64,000 bases of DNA from Bacteroidota bacterium (GCA_023437305.1 JAEZGN010000007.1:197628-261627), one strand, 5' to 3'; positions 34,394 to 44,071 are shown, counted from the first letter of the stretch. Notes: generated from the sequence alone by a model not told the origin. Numbers and translations: made by a program.

Positions 34394-36331
34394 ATGGAAC
34401 ATTTTGATTTTACATATTCGATACTGATAGTTGCTTTGCCGGCTATTATGTTTGTTATACTCGGACTGGGTGGAAAATACATGAAACCTGTTGTTGCCGG
34501 AATACTGGGCACAACTTCTCTGAGTGTAATGACAATACTATCTTACTTGACGGCATATCAATATTTCTTTGTTGTAGGTAAGGTAGACGGAGCCTATCAG
34601 GCGATTCATACAGCGGTAAGATGGCTTACATTTACCGACAAACTGCATATTGATTTGGGTGTTTATCTTGATCCTATTTCGGTAATGATGCTTGTTGTAA
34701 TCACTACAGTATCATTGATGGTGCACGTTTACAGTTTAGGTTATATGAAAGGGGAGAAAGGCTTTCAACGTTATTATGCCTTCCTTTCACTCTTTAGTTT
34801 TGCCATGTTGGGACTGGTTGTTGCAACCAATATTTTCCAGATGTATATTTTCTGGGAGCTTGTGGGGGTATCGTCCTTCTTGCTTATCAGTTTCTATTAT
34901 ATCAAACCGTCTGCAGTGGCAGCTTCGAAGAAGGCATTCATTGTTACTCGTTTTGCCGACTTCTTTTTCCTTATCGGAATTTTATTGCTATCATATTTCT
35001 CAGGCTCGTTTGATTTCACAGATATAACAGCTCAGGGTGCACCGTTTATTGCTACCATGCAAGGTTCATCGTTCTTAGGCTTGTCGATTATATCGTGGGC
35101 GATGCTTCTTATATTTATGGGTGGAGCCGGAAAATCAGCGATGATGCCATTTCATATTTGGTTGCCCGATGCGATGGAAGGTCCTACACCTGCTTCGGCA
35201 TTGATCCACGCCGCAACGATGGTTGTAGCCGGCGTGTTCCTTGTTGCACGTCTGTTCCCTGTGTATGCGTTCGGAGCACCTGATATATTGCATTTTATTG
35301 GCTATGTAGGTGCGATAACCGCATTGTTTGCAGCTATTGTAGCTTGTACTCAGACCGATATAAAACGTGTGTTGGCATTCTCCACTATATCTCAAATTGC
35401 ATTTATGTTAACCTCTCTTGGGGTTTCCGAATATGGAGGACACGAAGGTTTAGGATATATGGCCGGTATGTTCCATTTGTTTACTCACGCATTCTTCAAA
35501 GCATTATTGTTCTTGTGTGCGGGTGCTATTATTCATGCTGTTCATAGCAACGAGATGGACGACATGGGAGGATTGTGGAAAAAATTACCAATTACAGGAG
35601 TTGCCTTTGCTGTAGCTTTGTTTGCGATAGCGGGTATTCCGTTCTTCTCCGGATTTTATAGTAAAGATGAAATATTAGCTGCGACATACGAACACAATAA
35701 GGTTATATACTTTATACTATCTTTCGCTGCCGGCCTTACAGCATTCTATATGACTCGTTTGTTCCTTCGTATATTCTTCTACGAAAAGAAACACTATCAT
35801 CACGAGCCGCACGAAGCCGGTCCTGCAATGGCTATCCCGTTGATCATACTAGCTGTATTTGCGTTCGGAGCCGGATATGTACCTTTCAGTCAGTTTGTAA
35901 CTTCAGACAGAATGCCATACGATGCACACATTAATATGCAAGTGGCTATAACAAGCGTTGTGATCTCACTGATAGGAATGGGTATTGCATTTAAACTATA
36001 CTATAAGAAAAATGAAATACCGGATAAAATTGCAACAAGCATCAGCACGTTGTATACATGGGCTTTGCATAAGTTCTATTTCGATGAATTGTGGTTGTTT
36101 GTAACCCGTAGCATTATATTCAAGCGTATATCTAAGCCTATTGCATGGTTTGACCGTCATATTGTGGATGGATTCATGGATTCAATAGCTTATGTAACTC
36201 AGGCTGCCGCCCGTTCTATCAAAGGGCTACAATCGGGCTATATTCAGCAATATGCATTGGTGTACTTGTTAGGAGCATTGATTTTGGTGGTGGGTTTTGC
36301 CGGATGGCTGATATGTTTTATTTGTAAGTAA
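34394..36331 (+). CDS. nuoL: NADH-quinone oxidoreductase subunit L
   Basis: This 645-residue antiporter-like subunit has at least 14 helices. Key segments are IFWELVGVSSFLLISFYY (conserved Glu), GKSAMMPFHIWLPDAMEGPT (conserved Lys, His) and FAIAGIPFFSGFYSKDEILA. A long amphipathic helix and final membrane anchor at the C-terminus are present, as in the NuoL family. Confidence 0.96.
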   Translation: MEHFDFTYSILIVALPAIMFVILGLGGKYMKPVVAGILGTTSLSVMTILSYLTAYQYFFVVGKVDGAYQAIHTAVRWLTFTDKLHIDLGVYLDPISVMMLVVITTVSLMVHVYSLGYMKGEKGFQRYYAFLSLFSFAMLGLVVATNIFQMYIFWELVGVSSFLLISFYYIKPSAVAASKKAFIVTRFADFFFLIGILLLSYFSGSFDFTDITAQGAPFIATMQGSSFLGLSIISWAMLLIFMGGAGKSAMMPFHIWLPDAMEGPTPASALIHAATMVVAGVFLVARLFPVYAFGAPDILHFIGYVGAITALFAAIVACTQTDIKRVLAFSTISQIAFMLTSLGVSEYGGHEGLGYMAGMFHLFTHAFFKALLFLCAGAIIHAVHSNEMDDMGGLWKKLPITGVAFAVALFAIAGIPFFSGFYSKDEILAATYEHNKVIYFILSFAAGLTAFYMTRLFLRIFFYEKKHYHHEPHEAGPAMAIPLIILAVFAFGAGYVPFSQFVTSDRMPYDAHINMQVAITSVVISLIGMGIAFKLYYKKNEIPDKIATSISTLYTWALHKFYFDELWLFVTRSIIFKRISKPIAWFDRHIVDGFMDSIAYVTQAAARSIKGLQSGYIQQYALVYLLGALILVVGFAGWLICFICK

Positions 36332-36354
36332 GATATAGATTAAAATATAAAACA

Positions 36355-37833
36355 ATGAATATTCTTTCATTATTTGTTCTTGTACCTGTCTTGATGTTGT
36401 TAGCATTTATACCATGCCGCAACATTAAACAAATCCGTACCGTAGCGGTAATCGGTGCAGCCATTGAAATGGCTTTGGCTGTTGCTTTGCTTTTTATGTT
36501 CTATGCAGAACGCAGTGCCGGCAATACAGCCGAGATGTTATTTACTTATGATAAGGTTTGGTTTGCGGCGTTGAATATCCATTACGCTATCGGTGTTGAT
36601 GGTATTTCGGTCTTGATGCTTTTGCTTACCGCTGTTATTATATTCACCGGAACATTTGCATCATGGAATATGAATCCGCTGCCTAAAGATTTCTTTATGT
36701 GGTTGACCTTACTTTCGGTGGGGGTATATGGATTCTTTATTTCATTGGATATGTTCACCATGTTTTTCTTCTATGAGATTGCTCTGATTCCGATGTATCT
36801 GCTTATCGGACTTTGGGGAACAGGACGAAAAGAATATTCGGCAATGAAACTTACCCTGATGCTGATGGGAGGCTCTGCTTTCCTTGCGGTTGGTATATTC
36901 GGTATATACTTCAACTCTTCAGCAACGGGAGATTATACATTTAATATGCTTGAGGTAGCTGCAAACAATGCAATACCTGTAGCTGCTCAATATTGGATAT
37001 TTCCACTTACATTCTTAGGATTTGGAGTATTAGGCGCTCTTTTCCCATTCCATACATGGTCTCCTGATGGTCACGCATCTGCGCCTACAGCGGTGTCTAT
37101 GCTTCATGCCGGAGTATTGATGAAACTAGGGGGATACGGGTGTTTCCGCATCGCAATGCGCCTGATGCCGGAAGCGGCTCACGAGCTTTCATGGATATTC
37201 ATTATACTAACAGGTATCAGTGTTATCTACGGAGCACTGGGAGCTATTTCTCAAACTGACTTGAAATACATCAATGCATACTCTTCGGTGAGTCACTGTG
37301 GACTGGTATTGTTTGCAATATTGATGATGAATCAGACTGCGATGACAGGTGCTGTGATGCAGATGCTTTCACACGGATTGATGACAGCCCTATTCTTTGC
37401 TCTGATAGGTATGATATACGGACGTACTCATACACGTGATATTAGACAGATGGGAGGGCTCATGAAAATCATGCCATTCCTTAGCGTGTGTTATGTTATT
37501 GCGGGTATGGCTTCTTTGGGACTTCCCGGATTGAGTGGATTTGTCGCCGAGATGACAATCTTTGTAGGTTCGTTCCAGCATAGCGATCTTTTCCATCGTA
37601 TTTTCACGATTGTTGCAGTTTCTTCAATTGTTGCGACAGCAGTTTATATATTGAAAGTGGTTGGAAAAATTTTATATGGACCAGTACAAGATCCTCATCA
37701 CTTGGAGCTGACAGATGCAGTATGGCATGAAAAGGTAGCTACAGTAGGGCTGATTGTTTGTGTTGCCGGAATGGGATTGTTTCCGAGTTGGATTTCCGAT
37801 CTTATCAGTGCGAGTTTGGCATATATAAAATAA
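36355..37833 (+). CDS. nuoM: NADH-quinone oxidoreductase subunit M
   Basis: This 492-residue antiporter-like subunit carries FFYEIALIPMYLLIGLWG (conserved Glu), GALFPFHTWSPDGHASAPTA and VSMLHAGVLMKLGGYG. It pumps protons in the membrane arm. Start and length are normal. It sits 23 nt after nuoL. Confidence 0.96.
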   Translation: MNILSLFVLVPVLMLLAFIPCRNIKQIRTVAVIGAAIEMALAVALLFMFYAERSAGNTAEMLFTYDKVWFAALNIHYAIGVDGISVLMLLLTAVIIFTGTFASWNMNPLPKDFFMWLTLLSVGVYGFFISLDMFTMFFFYEIALIPMYLLIGLWGTGRKEYSAMKLTLMLMGGSAFLAVGIFGIYFNSSATGDYTFNMLEVAANNAIPVAAQYWIFPLTFLGFGVLGALFPFHTWSPDGHASAPTAVSMLHAGVLMKLGGYGCFRIAMRLMPEAAHELSWIFIILTGISVIYGALGAISQTDLKYINAYSSVSHCGLVLFAILMMNQTAMTGAVMQMLSHGLMTALFFALIGMIYGRTHTRDIRQMGGLMKIMPFLSVCYVIAGMASLGLPGLSGFVAEMTIFVGSFQHSDLFHRIFTIVAVSSIVATAVYILKVVGKILYGPVQDPHHLELTDAVWHEKVATVGLIVCVAGMGLFPSWISDLISASLAYIK

Positions 37834-37874
37834 GTAAGGATAAATAGTAAACATTGTAATTTTAAGATATAAAG

Positions 37875-39299
37875 ATGGACTTAAGTAATTATTTGTTGAT
37901 GAAGCATGAACTGTCACTTGTTGTGGCGTTCCTCTTACTCATTTGTTATGATTTGTTTGCTTCAGACAACGCTAAGAAATATTATTTTCCGGTAGCTTGT
38001 GGCATATTCCTTATACATACAGTTTTTTGTTTCTTTATCAAAGACGACGGAAGCTCTTTTGCCGGAATGTATGTTACAGGCCCTGCTTATCTTACGATAA
38101 AGAATATTCTTAATATAGGCGTCTTCCTTATTTTCTTGCAAGCAAACTCATGGCTTAAGAAACCCGATTCGATTCTGAAACGCGGAGAGTTTTTTATGCT
38201 CACAACTCTCACTCTGATTGGGATGTACTTGATGATATCTTCAGGAAACTTCTTGCTATTCTACATCGGACTCGAAACAGCATCTCTGCCTATCGCAGCT
38301 TTAGTTGCTTTTAATAAATACAAACAAGAATCGGCCGAAGCCGGAGCAAAATATATCTTTAATGCTATATTCTCTTCTGCAATCATGACATTCGGATTGT
38401 CTTTCCTATACGGAGCTTGCGGAACTCTTTATTATACAGATATAGCTGCAAATATCTATTCTACACCACTTGTGGTGATGGCAATGGTATTTGTTATGAG
38501 TGGATTATTCTTCAAGATATCTTTGGTTCCTTTCCATCTTTGGGCACCGGACACATATCAGGGAGCACCTACTAATGTGACTTTGTATTTATCTACCATA
38601 TCGAAAGGAGCGGCTGTATTTGCTCTTATGACTATCTTGTTTAAGGTATTCCCTGCATTGCAAGATGTATGGCAAAATATAATATGGATTGTAATCCTTG
38701 TTACCATTACTGTTGGTAACCTGTTTGCTCTTCGCCAGAAAAACATGAAACGCTTCCTTGCCTTTTCATCTATTTCGCAGGCAGGATATATTATGCTGAG
38801 CGTATTTACCGGAACTTCGGCAGGTATGGCAGCAACTATATTTTATGTATTTGTTTATGTCTTCTCCAACCTTGCAGCATTTGGTGTTATCTCAGCAGTG
38901 GAAGATAAGACAGGTAAAGTGAATATGGACGACTATAACGGATTGTATTATTCAAATCCGAAATTAGCATTGGCTATGATGATCGCTATGTTCTCTCTTG
39001 GAGGAATTCCATTTGCCGCAGGATTTTTCAGTAAGCTGTTTGTGTTTATGGCAGCTATGGAACAAGGGCACACTTTGTTGGTTTTTCTAGCGTTCCTCAA
39101 TACAGTTATATCATTGTTCTACTATCTGTTGGTAGTGAAAGCAATGTTTATAAAAAAGGCCGATTCTCCTATCGAATCGCTAGATACAGATAAGTATATG
39201 AAAGCCTCTTTAGTAATATCAATGATCGGTATTTTTGCCGTAGGGGTAGTTAGTTACTTCTATGAGTATATAGCACACGTTAGCTTTGGTATATATTAA
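37875..39299 (+). CDS. nuoN: NADH-quinone oxidoreductase subunit N
   Basis: This 474-residue antiporter-like subunit has LLFYIGLETASLPIAALVAF (conserved Glu), SLVPFHLWAPDTYQGAPT and KRFLAFSSISQAGYIML. It is the last gene of the nuo operon, 41 nt after nuoM and just before a strong terminator. nuoE, nuoF and nuoG are absent from the operon. Confidence 0.95.
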   Translation: MDLSNYLLMKHELSLVVAFLLLICYDLFASDNAKKYYFPVACGIFLIHTVFCFFIKDDGSSFAGMYVTGPAYLTIKNILNIGVFLIFLQANSWLKKPDSILKRGEFFMLTTLTLIGMYLMISSGNFLLFYIGLETASLPIAALVAFNKYKQESAEAGAKYIFNAIFSSAIMTFGLSFLYGACGTLYYTDIAANIYSTPLVVMAMVFVMSGLFFKISLVPFHLWAPDTYQGAPTNVTLYLSTISKGAAVFALMTILFKVFPALQDVWQNIIWIVILVTITVGNLFALRQKNMKRFLAFSSISQAGYIMLSVFTGTSAGMAATIFYVFVYVFSNLAAFGVISAVEDKTGKVNMDDYNGLYYSNPKLALAMMIAMFSLGGIPFAAGFFSKLFVFMAAMEQGHTLLVFLAFLNTVISLFYYLLVVKAMFIKKADSPIESLDTDKYMKASLVISMIGIFAVGVVSYFYEYIAHVSFGIY

Positions 39300-39320
39300 A
39301 GAATATTAAAGAATAAAAAT

Positions 39321-39364
39321 AATTCGACAGAAGACCTTATCTTTGGGACTTCTGTCGAATTTTA
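39321..39364 (+). terminator. nuo operon terminator
   Basis: 13-bp arms (AATTCGACAGAAG 39321-39333 and CTTCTGTCGAATT 39349-39361) end in TTT. The loop contains TATCTTTG (39338-39345), an exact -7 promoter consensus, which might start the exbB transcript. Confidence 0.85.
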
Positions 39365-39388
39365 TGTAATAATAAGGAATCAATATAT

Positions 39389-40096
39389 ATGAATTTATTC
39401 ATTTTACTACAAGCAGCAAGCCCCGTGATCGAAATGGCAGATCAAGCTGCACAGACTGCACCTGAAGAAACTTATTTTAGTCTTGTTCTGAAAGGGGGAT
39501 GGGTACTTCTACCTATATTTCTTCTATCGTTACTGTCTATTTATGTTATAATAAACAAGTGGCTTGTAATAAGTCGTTTGGGAAAGAAAGACTCTATTTG
39601 GCTATCTCGTGTTATCGAGTTGGTGAATGAAGGTAAGGTAGATAAGGCCTTGAAATTCTGTATAGAACGTCCTTATGCTTCGGCAAAAGTTATAGCTGCC
39701 GGATTGAAAGAATTTGAATTGAGCGAAAAAGAAATAGAAGAAGCAATGGAGGTTGAAGCACGCCAACAGGTAAATATTCTTGAAAACCAAATGAACTGGT
39801 TGGGAATTACCGCTTCTATTGCACCCATGCTTGGATTTTTAGGAACAATATTTGGAGTTATAAAGATATTTTATGATATTGCACGTACAAATGATCTCGC
39901 TATTGATACTATTTCTACCGGATTGTATCAGAAAATGATATGTTCGGCAGCTGGTTTGCTGGTCGGCATTGTTGCATACTCAGGCTATTATGTGCTCAAT
40001 GGACGTATTGATAAAGTAGTTGTAAATATAGATAAAGAGTCGAACGAAGTGCTAAAAGCTATACGTGCATATAAGAAGGGAACAATAGTAGCATAA
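39389..40096 (+). CDS. exbB: MotA/TolQ/ExbB proton-channel protein
   Basis: This 235-residue inner-membrane protein has three helices (about 33-55, 133-158 and 175-200). It shows the ExbB/TolQ signature LGITASIAPMLGFLGTIFGV, then IKIFYDIAR with the channel-lining Thr. With ExbD it uses the proton gradient to energise TonB- or Tol-type systems. It is paired with the exbD gene 31 nt downstream. No tonB or tolB is nearby, so the ExbB versus TolQ assignment is open. Confidence 0.85.
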   Translation: MNLFILLQAASPVIEMADQAAQTAPEETYFSLVLKGGWVLLPIFLLSLLSIYVIINKWLVISRLGKKDSIWLSRVIELVNEGKVDKALKFCIERPYASAKVIAAGLKEFELSEKEIEEAMEVEARQQVNILENQMNWLGITASIAPMLGFLGTIFGVIKIFYDIARTNDLAIDTISTGLYQKMICSAAGLLVGIVAYSGYYVLNGRIDKVVVNIDKESNEVLKAIRAYKKGTIVA

Positions 40097-40127
40097 TGTT
40101 TGTTTTGAGTAAAGACATTGAACAGAA

Positions 40128-40547
40128 ATGAAGATAGAACGAAGAAAAACAAGAACAGCCGAGGTATATACTGCATCATTGAATGATATAATGTTCTTTT
40201 TGTTGTTATTCTTTCTTATTATATCCACGATGGTGACACCTGCTGCTATCAGAGTGCTACTTCCCAATGCTGCAACCTCGGAAAAGGTAGTGACAAAGAA
40301 AAATATAAACGTGATCATAACAAAAGATTTACGATATTACATTGATGACAAAGAACTACAGAAAAGTGAATTAGAATCTGCATTGGGTGCTGTTCTGACA
40401 AAAGAGAAGACTGACAACCCTAATGTAGAAATGAACGTTCTGCTACAAGCTGATAAATCATTAAGTTTACAGGATGTTGTAGATGTTATAGATATAGGAA
40501 ATAAACTTCAGGTGAAGATGGTTCTTTTCACTCAAAAACCTGAATGA
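40128..40547 (+). CDS. exbD: ExbD/TolR biopolymer-transport protein
   Basis: This 139-residue protein has a short cytoplasmic start, one helix beginning with the conserved aspartate (ASLNDIMFFLLLFFLIIST), and a periplasmic domain of normal size. It is the partner of the ExbB/TolQ protein just upstream. The Asp is the proton-carrying residue of the family. Confidence 0.88.
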   Translation: MKIERRKTRTAEVYTASLNDIMFFLLLFFLIISTMVTPAAIRVLLPNAATSEKVVTKKNINVIITKDLRYYIDDKELQKSELESALGAVLTKEKTDNPNVEMNVLLQADKSLSLQDVVDVIDIGNKLQVKMVLFTQKPE

Positions 40548-40617
40548 TTATTTCTACACAAGAATCTTTATATTGTAAAGTAAAAGAAGAGGTGATATAA
40601 TTATTTTTATCACAAAC

Positions 40618-40647
40618 AGATGCAACACTTCCACAAATAATGCATCT
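40618..40647 (+). terminator. Weak hairpin after exbD
   Basis: AGATGCA (40618-40624) pairs with TGCATCT (40641-40647), followed by TTAAAG. The T run is poor. It could equally be a leader structure for the sigma factor gene. Confidence 0.35.
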
Positions 40648-40668
40648 TTAAAGTGAGGCTTAGCCAAT

Positions 40669-41217
40669 ATGGATGAACTGCAAATGATAGCAGGCTGTAA
40701 AGAACAAAAGAGGGAAGCTCAAAAAATGCTCTACGAAACTTACGCACGTAAGATGTATAGCATATGTCTCCGTTATAGTTCGGATCAGGATGCTGCGCAG
40801 GATCTTTTACAGGATGGCTTTATGAAAGTTTTTTCAAATATCGGTTCATATCAAGAAAGAGGTTCTTTTGAAGGATGGATGAAACGCGTATTTATAAACC
40901 TTGCTTTAGAAAACTTAAGAAAGAAAAAATCAATATTTCATTCTTCTGAGGATATCCAAAATCTCCCGGAGGTCGTTGATGAATCAACCGAAGACGATCA
41001 GATGTATAGGATATCAGAAACGGAGCTATTGAAAATGGTACAAGAATTACCGAAAGGTTACTCTACTGTTTTTAATTTGTATGCTATAGAAGATTACTCC
41101 CATAAAGAAATTGCTGATATGCTTGGTATAAGTGAAGGAACTTCTCGCTCACAGTATGTGAGGGCCAGACAAATATTGCAAGATAGGGTGAAAAAATATG
41201 TAAAAGAGAGAGTTTAG
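40669..41217 (+). CDS. ECF RNA polymerase sigma factor
   Basis: This 182-residue protein has sigma region 2 (ARKMYSICLRYSSDQDAAQD, then LLQDGFMKVFSNIGSYQERG) and region 4 with helix-turn-helix (YSHKEIADMLGISEGTSRSQ). It is a group 4 factor of the Bacteroidetes type. The next gene starts 2 nt after its stop and encodes a membrane protein in the position of an anti-sigma factor, so the pair probably senses an envelope signal. Confidence 0.93.
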   Translation: MDELQMIAGCKEQKREAQKMLYETYARKMYSICLRYSSDQDAAQDLLQDGFMKVFSNIGSYQERGSFEGWMKRVFINLALENLRKKKSIFHSSEDIQNLPEVVDESTEDDQMYRISETELLKMVQELPKGYSTVFNLYAIEDYSHKEIADMLGISEGTSRSQYVRARQILQDRVKKYVKERV

Positions 41218-41219
41218 AA

Positions 41220-42485
41220 ATGATGGAAGAAAAAGACAAAATAAAGGATCTATTCTCCTCAAAGTTGAAAGACTTTGAGCCGGAAGCGCCTGCATCCCTA
41301 TGGGGCGGGTTAGATCAGCTTTTGTCTCAGCAGGCAGCACCTGCTGACCCATCTTCTGCGTCTAGCTCTTCCTCATCTTCGGCGGGTTCGTCTGCTGCGA
41401 CAGCCTCTAAGGTATCGCTAATAAAAACAGCATTAATTACAATAGGTGTTGCAGCGGCTGTTGTTACCGGAGTTCTACTGATTCCAAAAGGCAGTAATTT
41501 GGTTGTGCCGGAAGAACCAAAAGTTGCTACAATCAAAGATGCTATTCAGGATACAATCAAGCTTGATGATACAACGATTGTGATTCCTTCACGACCTGCT
41601 ATAAGACCTATTATAGCAAGAGCCGAGCTACAGGAGGAGAAAGCAATTGTTGCTAATGTCCCTGCTTCAGCTCCTGCACAAGAGCCGGAGAAGGAATCGG
41701 CTAAACCAGAAAAGAAAGAAGAAGTTGTAAAAGGGAAGCGACTGTTTACTGACGATCATAAGGAGGTAAAACTGTTGCCTAAGAAGAAATCGGGTTCAGG
41801 GATTTCTGTTGGATTATCCGCAAATTCAGCATTGTTTGGACAAGACATCAGTCAGAATGGTGGACGTTTATTATTCTCTTATCCTACTAGAAGCAGATCC
41901 TTCAATGATGCTCTTGATAAAGAGAATAAAGAATTTAAATTACAACATCATTTACCAATTTCATTCGGATTGAAGGTGTCTAAAAGCATTGCTCCTAATT
42001 TGTCTTTAGAGACAGGCATCGTTTATACATATCTTTCTTCTAAGGTAACATCAAATAGTAACTTTAATATTCGAGAAAATCAATACTTCCATTATTTAGG
42101 TGTGCCACTAACATTGAATTATAAATTCTATGAGCTGGGTAAGGCTAAATTTTATTTATCTGCCGGAGGCATGGTACAAAAGGATATTAAAGGACAATAT
42201 GAAAGTAAAGTCGGGTATACCCCGTCTACTCTTATTGTTATGGGAGTGTCGCACGATCTTTATTATTTAGAGCCATATTATATAAAAGAATCAATAAAAC
42301 AGGCTAATCCTCAATTTTCTGCAAATGTAGGGATAGGAGGTGCATATCCTATTTATAAAAAATTGTATCTTTACGGAACGATTGGAGGTGCTTATTATTT
42401 TGATGCCGGAAATAAGTACTCCACAATATACTCAGATCGAAAAATTCAATTGGATTTTAATCTGGGTGTTAAGTTCGATTTTTAA
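41220..42485 (+). CDS. Anti-sigma-position membrane protein with C-terminal beta-barrel domain
   Basis: This 421-residue protein starts 2 nt after the sigma gene. Residues 1-45 (KIKDLFSSKLKDFEPEAPAS, then LWGGLDQLL) resemble the cytoplasmic start of Bacteroidetes anti-sigma-like proteins. A serine-rich run (about 46-60) and one membrane helix (about 66-86) follow. A periplasmic Pro/Glu/Lys-rich linker (about 90-190) leads to a domain of alternating beta-strands ending LDFNLGVKFDF with terminal Phe, like the outer-membrane beta-barrel (OMP_b-brl) families. If both parts are placed as predicted, one chain would span both membranes. Sigma control is inferred from position. Confidence 0.75.
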   Translation: MMEEKDKIKDLFSSKLKDFEPEAPASLWGGLDQLLSQQAAPADPSSASSSSSSSAGSSAATASKVSLIKTALITIGVAAAVVTGVLLIPKGSNLVVPEEPKVATIKDAIQDTIKLDDTTIVIPSRPAIRPIIARAELQEEKAIVANVPASAPAQEPEKESAKPEKKEEVVKGKRLFTDDHKEVKLLPKKKSGSGISVGLSANSALFGQDISQNGGRLLFSYPTRSRSFNDALDKENKEFKLQHHLPISFGLKVSKSIAPNLSLETGIVYTYLSSKVTSNSNFNIRENQYFHYLGVPLTLNYKFYELGKAKFYLSAGGMVQKDIKGQYESKVGYTPSTLIVMGVSHDLYYLEPYYIKESIKQANPQFSANVGIGGAYPIYKKLYLYGTIGGAYYFDAGNKYSTIYSDRKIQLDFNLGVKFDF

Positions 42486-42510
42486 TATTTACGAATAATT
42501 AATTTAAAAC

Positions 42511-43332
42511 ATGAAAACATCAATACTAAAATTGATCTGTGGAGTATTTGCTGTAGGGCTTTTATTTTCTTCTTGCCTTGGAGACAGCGATAATAAGATA
42601 AATATAAACAATGACTATGTCTTTGTAACCACCAAAGAGGGTATGAAAGTTGCCGCTGTAGCAACTTACAGAACATGGATCGTTACAGATCAGGTAAAAG
42701 CTTCGAATACTGTAGAAGGACAGTATTATACGATGGGCTACTCTATAAATACTTCGCAATCATTGGGTAATGGGATTTATCAAGGAACCGATTTTGGTGA
42801 ACCTTTGGTTAGAATAGAGCAAACTAGTGTGGCCGTTAAAGCTCCCGATAGAGCAGATGACTTCAACCCAACGATATTCGCATCTCCATTTCCTTATCCG
42901 ATAAAAGATTTTTTTGGAGACGGATGGGTTTTTGGAGCTCAGGCAGAATTGAAAGAAGGAACTGTTGCAGATATGTATTTTTATTATGATGCTTCTAATC
43001 AAAAAGAAGAAGTCAATGGAGTAGTTCAAGAAATAGGGAATAATAAGATAATTATCGATGTTAGATTTGGAAAAAGGCTTGAAGGTAATGGAGCTCTAGG
43101 TAGTAGACCTATATTGTATGTAGCGAAAATGTCACAACTGAGATCATACTTCCAATATCAGAGTGGAAAATTTAGTTTCGGTAATGAAAAAAGTGTTGCT
43201 ATCCCTATAAAATTCCGTTATCGCAAGACCGTGACAGAAAATGGTCAAAATGTTGTAAAAGAAACATTAGATGGTAATTGGAACACCGACTCATCAGCTA
43301 AATACCTCTTATACTTTGAATCTGCATCTTGA
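42511..43332 (+). CDS. NigD-like lipoprotein
   Basis: This 273-residue protein has a lipoprotein signal peptide with lipobox LLFSSC (Cys at about residue 22). A beta-rich body follows, with VTTKEGMKVAAVATYRTWIV and a C-terminal IPIKFRYRKT region, resembling the NigD family of Bacteroidetes surface proteins. The function of the family is not established beyond association with bacteriocin (nig) loci. It follows the barrel protein by 25 nt, so it is probably in the sigma-factor operon, and a terminator comes right after it. Confidence 0.7.
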   Translation: MKTSILKLICGVFAVGLLFSSCLGDSDNKININNDYVFVTTKEGMKVAAVATYRTWIVTDQVKASNTVEGQYYTMGYSINTSQSLGNGIYQGTDFGEPLVRIEQTSVAVKAPDRADDFNPTIFASPFPYPIKDFFGDGWVFGAQAELKEGTVADMYFYYDASNQKEEVNGVVQEIGNNKIIIDVRFGKRLEGNGALGSRPILYVAKMSQLRSYFQYQSGKFSFGNEKSVAIPIKFRYRKTVTENGQNVVKETLDGNWNTDSSAKYLLYFESAS

Positions 43333-43360
43333 TAAATAGTATATGATGAAATATATGAGA

Positions 43361-43390
43361 AGGCACAACAATCAAAAGTTGTGCTTTTTT
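43361..43390 (+). terminator. Terminator of the ECF sigma operon
   Basis: GCACAAC (43363-43369) pairs with GTTGTGC (43378-43384), with an 8-nt loop, followed by six T residues. Confidence 0.85.
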
Positions 43391-43436
43391 ATTGTAAATA
43401 AGTTTTTATATTTATATTGAAAAAAGACTATAGAGA

Positions 43437-43952
43437 ATGATTGAAATTGTAAAGGAATATCTACCTCAGATTATAGCGTCAGTTTTTATTATATTACTAA
43501 CGCCATTATCGAAATATATATCAAGAAAGATAATAACAAAATATGGGCAGCTAACTTTAAAGGCTGAGGCTCGCATATTTCAGATAATACAGGTAATCAA
43601 CATCCTGATCAATTTTGTTTGTGTTGTTGCGCTTGCGATTATATGGGGCGTACAACCTCAAAATATGCTGGTCGCCGTTTCTTCGATATTTGCTGTTATT
43701 GGGGTTGCTTTGTTTGCACAATGGTCTATTCTGAGCAATATAACAGCAGGTATTATAATTTTCTTTTCGATGCCTTTCAGGATAGGAGATAAGATACATA
43801 TTCTGGATAAGGATACACCAATAGAGGCTATAATAGAAAATGTACTTACTTTCCATACATACCTGAGAACAATGGATGGAGAGCAAATAATCATACCTAA
43901 CTCTTTATTTCTTCAAAAAATAGTATCCGTTGGAAAACCGAAAGAAGAATAA
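43437..43952 (+). CDS. Small MscS-type mechanosensitive channel
   Basis: This 171-residue protein has a reduced MscS core: two or three helices, a pore-lining segment (FAVIGVALFAQWSILSNITA) and the start of the beta domain (FFSMPFRIGDKIHI, then GEQIIIPNSLF). It lacks the large C-terminal cage of E. coli MscS (286 residues). It likely opens under membrane tension to release solutes. It is monocistronic, after the sigma-operon terminator. Confidence 0.88.
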   Translation: MIEIVKEYLPQIIASVFIILLTPLSKYISRKIITKYGQLTLKAEARIFQIIQVINILINFVCVVALAIIWGVQPQNMLVAVSSIFAVIGVALFAQWSILSNITAGIIIFFSMPFRIGDKIHILDKDTPIEAIIENVLTFHTYLRTMDGEQIIIPNSLFLQKIVSVGKPKEE

Positions 43953-44047
43953 TGAAATAGTAGCAAGCGATTTTTATTATCGCCAAGCAATATTTATTTT
44001 CCTCCTACTACTCTGATGCGAAACAAATTTATTTTTAATTCCGAAAT

Positions 44048-44071
44048 ATATCAATAAATATTTATTGATAT
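44048..44071. promoter_or_regulatory. 24-bp perfect palindrome over the DUF2975/XRE promoter
   Basis: The half-site is ATATCAATAAAT, mirrored exactly with no spacer. It covers the -33 TTG (44065-44067) of the promoter ending at 44093. The downstream operon encodes an XRE repressor, so autoregulation is plausible. Confidence 0.6.
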
